From Silurus meridionalis (lineage: Eukaryota; Chordata; Actinopteri; Siluriformes; Siluridae): 64,000 nucleotides of DNA. The DNA is taken from positions 19,597,856 through 19,661,855 of the forward strand of contig NC_060884.1 of assembly GCF_014805685.1 (NCBI RefSeq), written 5' to 3'. The notes below the pieces were generated by a model. It made no database searches. It saw only the letters and a list, made by a program, of their open reading frames with translations, and was not told the origin of the DNA. Made by a program: the position numbers and the translations under genes. Position 1 is the stretch's first letter; the number at the start of each line of letters is the position of its first letter. This document shows, piece by piece, positions 12,801 through 24,800 of this stretch.

Positions 12801-15800
12801 ACATCTTTAGTCTTCTAGATGAATTCTAGATTAGTATGGTTAGTACAATGTCAGCAACAGTATTGTACTTAATTTATGGCTTTTTTTTTTTTCATTCTGA
12901 CAGGTGAGGACATTGCAAAAGAAGTTGAAAACAACGAGAAGACGAGGAACCAGCTAAAGAGTGAAAGTAAACCTGTAAGTGCATTGTCTTGCTTCTACTC
13001 TTCATGAAGCGTGTAAATTATGCGCGCCAATCTAATTCAATTCGTTTACTCAAAGCCTCAAGCCAGTGTTTTCTTTTATTTTTGCAGGTAATACTCATCA
13101 ATAAAAACCACAAAGTTGAAGAAATCGAACAACTGCATTCAGATTATCGTAAGTCGGCCAATTTTCTTATGCGCAAGATTTTTCAATATATTGTAAACAA
13201 ATGAATAAAGGGTGCAAGTTTGTCCAGCAACCTACGATTCATAACTTGTTTTGGGATTTGATTTTACTTTCTTCTCAATTTAGTTTTTACCATTTTTACT
13301 CAACTCTGAGAGAATTTGTGTAGTTTAATTGAATATAATCCAAGTCGGACAGTTAAGATATGATGGACACTAAACAATGCAGGCAAGGATTCGGTGTTGT
13401 GATTCGTCCAGAAATGAGACTGAAACACACATTAGTTTTGGCATTTTTCCCCTTAAAAGCATTGGGTGTTTTCTCCTAGGTATAAAAGGTGTATTGGAAA
13501 TAAGAGGAAATGTATAGAGACTCGACATTGTTTCTTAAAGAGCGGTATGCGGCATAATTCTTAAATAAGCGGTTATTATTTGTTCAATGAAAAGCTTTTC
13601 TTTCTGCTTTTTTTTAAAGGTTGGTGTAAATATAAAAGCAATAGAGCAGTTCAGCCAAGTCGCTTAGTGAGCATTAAACGTTTTTATTTTCTCCCACATC
13701 TGCACTTGTACTTCAGTTCTGAATATTCATTAGTGTGTTTCGCATGCTGCGTTTCACATCGTGCACACATCTGTCTGCCAGAAAAACAGATTCATTCAGT
13801 CGACTGATGACTTTTCAGACTCAGGAAAACACGGGTATGTGCAAAATAAACCACGGAGCAAAGCAGTCATATGCATTTGCTACCAAACACCACACAGGCA
13901 CCTCTCAGTTGAACATGCTGAGAAAAAATATGGTTTGATCAATATATTTTCATGGATTGTGAGGGGAAAAAATTAAAGCTAATAGTTCAGACTTTTGACT
14001 TTTGATTATGTAACATTAAGTTGAGTTAAAGTTTTTTTTTTGTCAGTCTGAGCAAATACATTATGGACAAAAGTATTGGGACACCTGACTTTCACAGCCA
14101 TGTGTTCAGATTTTCCCTTCGTGTACAAGAAATCTATATAAGTATATTTCCCTGTTTTTGGCTTTTTTTATGGTAGCAAAAATGAAAGAGCAAAATTATG
14201 GCACAGGGGCTTTTGTTTTATTTTTGTTTTGCCTCTTTGAAGCGTTTTTTTATTTATTTTTTTTGCTCAGAACTGAGTATGAACTAAAATATACAGAAAT
14301 ACATCATAGAAATGGAAAAAATAATATAAATATTCTCTGTTCACATACAGTATATATATTTTTTCTATTTTGTTCAAGACAAACCACCAGACACCTCTGT
14401 TGTCAGGCTTGATCATTTTTATAGACCCTCATGATAAGAATGTCTCCTTTAATCCACAGATACCAAATATGTTTCATTTCATGCATCCTTTGTTTGTTTG
14501 TTTTTTTTTTCTTTTTAACTGTTCTAAACTGCACTACAATTCGTTTTTGAATTGTCCAATTCAAATAGAATAAACACTATACAGTATATGTAAAAGGACC
14601 CCTAAATGAAGAATCCCTAAAGTGGATTATTCTTCTGTAGATGCACGTTCCAAAGTGTTTTATTCCTCTTTTACCATTGCAATTTGCCAAGAATTGCAGA
14701 TCAGTTAATACATATTAATTTATATTTTATTATTATGCTATTTATTTATTTTGGACTACTGGACAGATCTCCACATATTTTAAGTACAGAATTAACTGCC
14801 TTTTTTATTTATTTTATGAAGTAAATGTATTGCAGTGTTCATTCCTATCTTGTTCACCACCTTGCAAAAATCCCCTAATACAGTATTTTAACACAGCAAG
14901 ATGCTCAACAATCTGAAAAGATTTAATATTACTGTATTCATATAAATCACACTCAGGCATGTTAACAAAATGCAGTAATAAATCCAAATTGGAAAAAAAA
15001 AAGTTCTTTGAGTGCCTTAAGAGTGTGTCATATTTAATCCCTAGGGTACCATATACTGTGTGTGCTGTAAATATAAAGCATGGTTCATGTCTTTAAGATG
15101 AAGGCTACACTCTTTCCTGATTTTCTGCTTCCTGAAGTAAATAAAAGAATGAATTAGCTTAAGATTATTTCAGTGTGCTATTTATTTATTTTGCAGGACA
15201 GAAGTCGTCGGTTGGTATTCGGCCTGTGATTTCAGGCTTGCAGGAAGAGAATCACGATAGGAAGAACGTTGAAAAATTGATGCGCAGCATCAGGGGGTCT
15301 CTATAAATAGCAGACCTGTCGAGATAACGTCTTGAATAATCAGCGAAAGGCATAATGACTCACTCACTGACCTGGTGAAAGAGATGATGAACAGGAACAT
15401 GAGTTCAAGAATGAATGCAAAGGGAGTGAACACAAACACTGACATTGCTAAGGCTATTGATGAGTCATAGTTCATCTTTGCTGGTCAAACATAATGGTGC
15501 CAATTTAGGCAATTTTTCTGTCTGAATTTGCTTCGCAGTGCTCTGTCAGTGTAGCTGAAAATGTGAAGAGCATGGACATTAAACTATGTATCTAAATAGT
15601 CATAAAACAGTCATGAGCATTTATTTTTTTTAATGATGAACTTTGTGTTTTGGTGTCTGCCTTTAGGCTGAATACGGCTTTAATCACCATTAAATTTTTT
15701 TGGCTGAAATGTGTGTTGTGTTTAGAAAAACATGCTTTCTTCAAATGCAGAACATTTGAACCTTTCTGAAATGCCTTAAGAAGAAAGAAGTTGCCAGATA

Positions 15801-18800
15801 ATGAATTTAACCCTCTTTGGTTTCTTCGCCTGTGTGTTTTGTGTAACAAGTGCTGTCTGTGCTCGTTACTCTGGAGATTAAACACAGGAGCTGTCAGCGG
15901 GGGAATGTTCACTGCTGTTTAGAGATTTGGATACACACAAGCCGAAAATTCACGATTGCTTTTGTTTGTACATTATTGCGATTCCATAAAAACCGCTAAC
16001 CGATGGCTGTGCCAGTCTTTTTTTTTAATCAAGCGAGTAATAAAAAGTGCACCCGAGCTCACATAAGGGTGCAGGTTATGTGTAAGTTTTGATTTTTTTT
16101 CTTTATTATTCACAAGTTTCAAAATTTGTAGTAAACTGTTATTTTCATCCTAACATCATATCAGCATACCTGATGTTTCTTAAATGGCTTTTTTCCTCAT
16201 TCTTTCGTTGATTACGCGCAGAGCTTAAAGCCATGCTGAATTTTTTTACAGCATCCCTGTAGAAAGCATTATACTAAAACAAACATATATCCAAAACAGT
16301 TCTATTTCTTTTCTGCTTTTCATTTATCCTCTGCTTGAGGCATCTGGTGTCTACAATAAACTGGAATCAGTGGCGTCAAACATAACGAGCAGATGTGCTG
16401 AACTGAAGGTCACACACGCAAAGTAGTGCAAAGAGAAAGTGCAGAAAACTGCCAGTCATTTCCAATAGGTTTTGTGCTGACATGGAGTTTCCACGTGTCT
16501 AAAACCCTGTCTTACGAAAATTGTCAAGTTCGAGCTGTGTGGATTTTCACACTTAAATCCACTGGTATAAAAGCAGGTTTTGTTTGAGTTGCATCATTTT
16601 TTCCCCACATTTTAAGGCTAATAGGTCATAGTTTGAAATCGAAAAGCATTGCTATTAATCTTTTGCAGTTCAACTTTAGAACAGTGGTTCTTGATTTTAG
16701 AAATAGAAGCCCCAAGAACTAATCCAGGAATAGAACATAGAACCACTGCATTACAGTAAAGTTATGGCATATTCTAACTAAGCAAAAAAGCTGACTAAGC
16801 ATGTCGTAATAGGAAAATATTCACTTTGAGGTGCAGTAATGAAGACTCCAGAAAGTGGATTATTCTTCTGTAGATGCGCATTCCAAAGAGTTTTATTGCT
16901 CTTTTACCATTGCAATTTGCCAAGCATTGCATGTCAGTTAATACATATTAATTTATATTTTATTAACCAGTGACACTTTTGCTTTGTAACCCATTTATTT
17001 TTGTTCTGTTACAGAACATTTAGATGTAGTGCTCGTTCCTATTATCATGTATGTTGCAGTAGCAGTCACCAGCCTCTTTCTTTCTTTCTTTTTTTTTTTG
17101 TCTTCTTGAAAGAATGCATCTCGTCTTGTTTCCAAGGAACCGGAACGCATAAATTCCTCTAGCTTGAAGATTTTCCTATGTTGGAAAGTCTATTAACCCT
17201 AGCAAAGCACAGATTTATTCCCCCCCTAGAATTGTTAAATAAATGTGTAAATTGTACGTTTGACCATAATTTACCAAAATAAATTTTAAAGAACACATTA
17301 TGCCATGCACATCCCTGTGAGTAAGTTCTTATTACAGAAATGAATGCATATAAAATAAGTATATTAATGTAAACCAGGGCACCAATGTGGTGCTAAAAAA
17401 ATTTTCCTACCTTGTTAAATCCTTGTTGATAATTCAAGATAATTAATAACTTGTTGAGAAATCATTAACATGATCAGTGTCTTCACATAGATCAGGGGTG
17501 TGAAACTCAGTGTCAAATCCGGCCCGACGTACAATTATATCTGGCCCGCGAGATGATTTTATAAAGATCTATTATTATTGTTATTAATGTTCCTGCGATA
17601 TGAAAACCGATGGGATTGTGAGTAGATGTTTACTGACATTGCCGGTAAACACGTGTGTCTTATTTGTGGAGCGAATGTGGCTGTAATTAAGGAATTGAAT
17701 CTAAGACGGAACTACGAGACAAAACATCAGGAGAAGCTGAAAAACCTGAATGCAGAGAGCACCAGAGCAAAATCACAAAGTGAAGCTGGTGTGAAAACAG
17801 AGGAGAAATCAGAGGCACATCAGCCGGTTATTTACTGAGGGAGAGTTTCTGAAGAGCTGCATGATGAAGGTGTGAGACGTCTGGTGTTTGACTGGAGTTA
17901 GATATTTTTATGGAAAGCTAAATATTTTAAATTATTTAAATTTTAAGTTTATTTATTCTGGAATAATATTCCTGTCTGTTTTTATTTATATTTATGTTCA
18001 AAAAACATTGTTTTAGTGTGTTCAATAAATGTTTATCCTGTTCGGCCCGCGACCTAAAGTGTGCTTTGAGTTTTGGCCCCCTGTGCAATTAAGTTTGACA
18101 TAGATAAATATAATTAATTATTATTAATAACAAATAATTAAAGGTAAATTGAGCAAATTTGTTATTTCAGAATTGTGTATCAAACTGGTAGCCCTTCACA
18201 TTAATCAGTACCCATGAAGTAGCTCTCGGTGTCAAAAAGGTTGGTGACCCCTGATGTAAACCATTGCGAATATCAGAATTTCAATTACAGCGCTGTACTC
18301 CCTGTTGTCAGAAAAAATTAATGCACACGTCCTGAACAATGAGATTCCGATTCCACTCATCGTTAAAATCACAGTATTTTACTGTCCAACTTTTTTTATA
18401 TTGAATATTTTTGTATAAAATTAAAAAATAAAAGGTAAAGGAGCTGTCACTTTTAATAAACCTTGCAAAGAAAATCTGTGTGAACCTATTTTCAGCAGTT
18501 CTTGAGTGTAGGCAATGCGACATTTGCGCTCCATTCTTCACCCTTCTCTTCTCTCACTTCTAGCCAGCCACAAGATCTTTGATTATGAGGAGAAAGATAG
18601 AAACAGATGAAATGTAATTGTAAGATTCCTCAGCTGGAACATTTGAGGCTATTTTTAATGAGAGATTATAGTCTGCACGGTCAAACTAAAACATCAGCAG
18701 TAGCAATGAAAATTTGTGGTCGTTTAAACTTGGATCAGGGTTTTCATCATATTCTGGTGTCTGTTTTAATGCCCACCATTTTGGGGGAAACCCTGAATCG

Positions 18801-21800
18801 TTATTGCATTAAATGATCAAGGATTGATTATTTATTTATTTATTGCTGGAAAGCAGAAATACAATAAAAATAATTTTTTATTGGTTGTATTGCATCCTGT
18901 ATTATCTCATGCATAGTATTGCACGCATTATGCTACATCTATAAATGTGTTACATAATGTTACTCTGATTACTTTTTTACAATTTCTTTTTTACTGCATC
19001 ATCATCGCAGCCCCTCGGCAGTTAGTATTTGAAGAAAAAAAAAGGCCTTTCAGAGAAGCTGTTTGCACATGTATGGTAGCTTTTAACTTTTTAACCTCAT
19101 ACAGTGTTATCAGTTTTATTTTTATTCTTTGCTTTTCATAACACAGTGCCAGTAATTCCATATGCAGAACATTACTTAGCCATGTCACACTCGCATGTAT
19201 CAACACCATGTGCTAAGGAAACTCAGGATCACATTCATCATGATCACTAGTCAACATCTGCTCTGATTTTAACCTCCAACTCGTTGCTTTATCTTTAGAT
19301 ATCTGTACAACAGATGGTCTTGATTTTCCCACTGATTTATGTGATTCCTTGTTTTTATTGGACATGCTCAATTATCGTTAATTCATGTTTAGATCTGAAC
19401 AGTGTCGATTAGTTGTTCTGGCATTATGTTGAACTCTGTAATTCAGTATTCAATTTGAATGAATCAACGTTACAACTTTATTAACAACACTTGTCTCTCT
19501 TAATGCTCTTCTTAGGAAAACAGCACAGCAGTGAGTTTTCCCGTTTAATTGCTCAGGTCAGAGGTCGTTTGGAAAATTCTAGGAGAACACAAATCAAGCA
19601 GGAAGGCGGAAAATCGTCCGAGGCATCGTGCTGCAGCGGTAAGGACCGCATTACTTCTCTCGGGAGTAGGCCTTCTAAACAAAACAAGTGAACTACAGAC
19701 TAAGAGTGGATAATAAACAAAAGTAAAGAAAATTAGGTTCTGTTAGGTTCTGTTGCTTGTCGACAAAACTTAAGAATTGTTTTAATATGAATTAATTCAT
19801 GCTCATTCAAATAGTTAGAAGGCAATGGATTCCAAGTCACAAGAACTAGTTTATGCTTGTGTATATATGAGATTACCAACAATACAGAACAGAGCAAAAA
19901 AAAAAAATCAGTTTTGACAAACATTTTTTTAATTTTTAAAGAACTATTTAAATAGTTGATCAGGCAACACACATTGTTCATTATTCTGTACATTTGTATT
20001 TGTTTGATACATATTGCTAGGCCTTTGTCTTTCAGCTGAAGACACGGTAGTCTCAAGCACAACCCAGCCCCCGGCTTCTTCGACATTAGATGTTGGCAAC
20101 TATGAGAACACTGTTATAGAAGTTGGGTCAAGGTCACCAAGCCCTACTCTCAGCGAAGTGTCTGTCAGCAGGTAAATGCGCATTTTTAAACTTGCTTTTT
20201 TTTTGGCACAGACACTAACTGTGCCCTCTGAAGTACAGTAGAAATAAACTCTCAAAATGAGATTCAGGTTCATCTTGACTGCAAGAAAACATGGGTGAAA
20301 ATGGCTGAATTCCTTTCTTAGAAAGTATGTCTTGGCCCTGTGCCCCATTTTGCTTCTTTGTCTGAGGTGCGTTGGGTAAGTAAAGAATTTAAATGAAATG
20401 GAATGCGGTTATGCTGGACAGTATACTCTTTCTAGAGAGACACATACAGATGTTTCATTATTTTCATTATTTCTTAAAAATGTGTAGTTTACCGTTAAGG
20501 CTAAAATAAATGTACTGGTTTTTAAGCGATTCTCAATTCGTGTAATTGTTCCCTAACGAAGGAGTTCATGGGTGAAATCAGCACATGGGTAGTCTCCATT
20601 CTTGTTTATCGCAATGGCAGCTCTGTGTCCTTTGGTTATTTATTTTATTTCTGTTATTTAGTTTGCTTCTGTTGCCTAGGGCTTTGGCCAGCAGCAGCAT
20701 CTGCATCATTTAAACTCTATTCCAACAGATTGATTGTTTTTAGTACATCTGCCTTTCTTTCCTTGTGTGAAGCCCTTAGACATAATAATCCACCCTGAGC
20801 TTGATGCACGTCAGTATTTAGAAGGACTTGCGCAGACAGAGCAGTTGAGTGGATTGTAACAGCACAAACTGGATCCTTACTGACTATAGACCAGCAATAT
20901 TCCATGTCATATCATGAAACATACATAAACATGGCTTGTTTTAATCCATCTTAGAGTTCTTGTTATATATCCTTTGGGCCTGACATCAGTTCAAGTCATT
21001 TTCTTAGTAAACCTCTACATTTTTTTACACACCTGGACTTTCTTTGCACAATTATTCCTCTGTCCCTAGCAGTAGGTTGAAGCGCTTTGCCAGAAGATCT
21101 CATGGCATACCGTCTCAGGGGGTCATTTTTATGAGATCCTTATAGGTCATTTCATAAGCTCTCAGTTAGATTGAGGTCTGGGCTAATCTCACTTTTCTGA
21201 AGGCTGACCCAGAGGTTGCTTGAGAGGTGAGTTTTGGGGTTATTATATTGGAAGACTTCATCTTTAATTTTCTGATGGACGATAACATCTTGATATTCGA
21301 AACTAGTCATTATCCCTTCAGTTTTGAATAAGGCGCCATTTATAGCTGAAGAGAATGAATGTTGTCTTTGCACCAAAAAATATCGTACAACTCAGAGATT
21401 GAGACATCTCAGAGAATGAACAACTCAAGTACTCACATACTGCATAACCTGTAGAACTGTATATTGCCCATGGAGAAAAGGCTGGCAATACCTCTCGATT
21501 ACAAGCCACAGTATCTCTCAAAAGTGAGTACACCCCTCCTATTTCAGCAACCATTCTATTATGTTATATTATATGAAACTTGGATATTATTGTCTAAACA
21601 ACTGGCAACAAAAGTGAGTACACCCTAATTGATAACAGCCATATGTGATGCAACCATGCAGTCCTACCCTGCACATTCATCAATCACATGCACACAGCAT
21701 TTCTTGAATCTTGCATACAAAATAATGTAAAAAATAAAAAAATAAATTAACAAAATGTCCATCTTGGAGAGTATTCACATAAATTACAAAAACATTACAC

Positions 21801-24800
21801 AAATGTATGTTTAAAACTCCATTTCTCTTCTTCATATTTATAATTAATTCCCATTTATTCCTGTTGTTTCCAACTTGGAATATTTCCCAAATTCCACAGA
21901 TGAAGTCCCCATGGATAGTTTCCAGAAAACCCTATTCATTACTGTATGACGGATTTTGAAAGATTTGAGCAATAGTTTTCCTAAACGGATATACTTATTT
22001 TTCTTTTTCCAATTAACAGTGTGTGCACCAGGTATTAATGAATACACTGTATATTTTTGAATAATTTTGCATCAGTTAGTGGTGATTTAATATGATTGAC
22101 CATGTCAGACATGCCTTTACTCTCTGAGAAAGTCTGGTTTTTTTTGCTATTCAAGTTGCCTGAGGTATCAGTAGTTAGATCGATTTTCTGCCTTCAGGGC
22201 AGTGGGGGCTCAGTGTTTAAGGCCCTGGGCTACTGATCAGAAGATTGTGTGTTCAAGCCCCAGTGCAACCAAGTTACCAGTGTTGAGCCCTTTAGCAAGA
22301 CCTGTATAAATTGCTTTAAAAAAAAAAAAAAAAAAGGTCAAGAGAAGTAAGAAATCGGACAGATAAGCATCATACCCAAACCTTCTACTTCAGGTTGCTG
22401 TTAAGTTAGTTTGAGCTCATTAGCTATTAGACTATAACTGTGACCATGTTTTTTGGGGAGAATCTAGCAGCTCAACCACAGGGACATGCTCTGATTACAG
22501 TTTGGCCAGAGCATATAATATAAAACCATTTTTAAATTTAGTTACTTTTTTATTTAATGTAAAATGTATTCATAGAAAGTACAACATTGTATTTTTGGCA
22601 TTAACCGTAGGATTTTGGGTGTATGCATTTATTTCAGTTTGATAATACCTCTGGCATTGACATTGAAGCCAAAATTCTGGTATCCTGACAGCCCAAACTG
22701 GCATGTGTGAGTTTTCTTGACCTGTTGCATATTTTAACTTGACTATTTCTCTCTTTAACTGGTGTTTTAAAGAATTTGTAGGTTAGAGGCGAAAGGAAAG
22801 TGACTGTATTGCACGCCATGCTTTTAAGTGCACCATTTTGAATTATCTAATAGCAGTACTATTTCCAGGTTCTAAGCTTTGAAGCCTTGTGTCCTTAAAT
22901 GGTGAAATGATCAATGGAACATAGCGCATTTTATGCCATAGCACCTTTTTTCTTTTCGTGCTACACCATGCTGCTCTAAAGTCTTAAAATACCTCTTAAT
23001 GACTTTTTAATAAGAAGAGTGTTTCATCTGTAGCTTACATGACTGACCGGTTCACCATTGTTGGTATGCACATACATGACATACGCAAGTGTTCACAGCA
23101 ACGTAATTGGCAGCTTGTCGCAATCAAAGCTGATGTGACAATTTAGAAACATTTTAGCATTGTAGTATTGAAACTGGTCCTGTTTTGTTCGATACACTCT
23201 GTATTCATGTCCTAGTCTTTTGAGGGTAGAGTAAGAGGGTAATCTTTTTTTTTTTCTCCCCATCCTGTCCAGTGCATTGGCTCCTATATCTCTGTCTGCA
23301 GTGAATATTAACAGCTTTTGAATTGCATGGTCTAGAACTCGTTTAGGTATGGGAACAATCTGATTAATTGTTTTTTTAGCATCCGGCGCTCTGTCAGTTG
23401 CCATACTGATAAGAGATGACCCCCAAAAAAAAAAAAAAAAAAGTGAGAGGAAAGAGGTGATCTGTGTTCCCTTAGCGTGTCAGTCACTTTCTCATTTTCT
23501 CTCACACTCTCATTTGGACTGGTGTACAGTGTGCTGAGTAGCAATTAACGTTCCATTGAAATGACTGTAGAATCTCAAAATGATCAAATCAGTATTAGGA
23601 TGTAATGTGGTAGCATCATAGGAATTTGATCATGCGCTCTTTAGACGATAAAGCGAATGCGCATTATTTGTGCCACCCGCGAACCCAGGGCTTATCCCCT
23701 CTATTGACGTGCGTGTTCAGGCGACGCTGGTGGATTTAATCTACCATGGATTATCAGGTTTTGTCAGCTAGAGTGCACAGTGTCATTAAAGCTAAAGGGG
23801 AGATAAGTCATGCTGAGAAATTCATGTGAATATATCGGAGATTCTACCTTTCACTTCTGTAGTTGCTGATGATATAATTTATAATGGGGAATTCAATTAG
23901 CCAACAATGCAAACTTTGGTTGCAGACTACTGGGCCCCCACTGCGAACTAACATGTTTACAACTCATTGTGGATTAAGAACATCAGAAACACTGATCTGA
24001 ATTTGTCCAGAAGTCCTGAGGAGTAAATGCACCCCAAACGATTCCTTCTCATAAAATGCCAATGCCAATTTTGCTTATCAATCTGGCATACACACAAAAT
24101 GGATATTACATCCTATTAGAGTGTAAATGATGTTGACTGTGCTGTTAAATATCTTTTATTAAATGATTTATTTCATTTGCACTTTCAATATAATTTTTTT
24201 TTCCCTGACAAAGAATAAATGGCTTATAGTCATCCTTTAATCATCACCACTTTCACTGCTCATATCTTTCCTTTTTTTCTTTTTTTATGTCTCCATTATC
24301 TCTTTGCAGATATTAATGTGTTTCTGCATTTATGAATACTTTTGCCAGGATTTTTACTGTTTATGCTTAATGGTTCAGTTTGTTATTAAAACGCTCAACA
24401 TATGTGACTATTACTCTTGAACATTTGTGAATGATATGGCAGCAGTCAATGCCATCATTTACGATGAACTGATGTTGATTATTTTATTCACTGTTTCGGA
24501 AACAATGCACTGTACAGCTGAAGGTGTGTGACCTGCAGTCCCGTTAATGGAAGTAAGCCTTGGACACGGTTCCTCTTGCTGTGGGAATCATCGACCTGTT
24601 TATACCACATAATTACTTTAGGGAATGTCTTTGCATAATTGATCAAAGTCATCAAGCTAAGATAGATTGCTTCCCTTTTGGGATGGTGTGTAACCTACAT
24701 CGCTGCTTTTTGTTTTGGAATTTGTTTGGGGTGTAATATATTTAACTAGATTTTAGATAACAGATCATATATAATAAGAGCGTTTTATAAACACAGAGGT

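Larger units (their letters stand above)
10175..12903 (+). other. rad18 intron between in-window exons 3 and 4
   Basis: Carries a repeat-tail fragment at 10918-10975 (GATAAGGATGTCTGCCAAACG), a short (TA)n at 11158-11182 and the hAT-like copy 2 with a SINE head in it. Confidence 0.65.
17375..18253 (+). mobile_element. hAT element with 8-bp target-site duplication
   Basis: ATGTAAAC flanks it on both sides (17367-17374 and 18254-18261). The left end CAGGGCACCAATGTGG and right end GGTTGGTGACCCCTG are imperfect inverted repeats starting with CAG, as in hAT/Charlie elements. Most of the interior is a second hAT relic (17493-18097). Confidence 0.75.
13149..19515 (+). other. rad18 intron between in-window exons 5 and 6 (6.4 kb)
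   Basis: Contains a transposon terminus (14055-14130), two copies of a 130-bp repeat (14598-14730 and 16840-16972) and the nested hAT elements (17375-18253). No other exon was seen. Confidence 0.65.
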
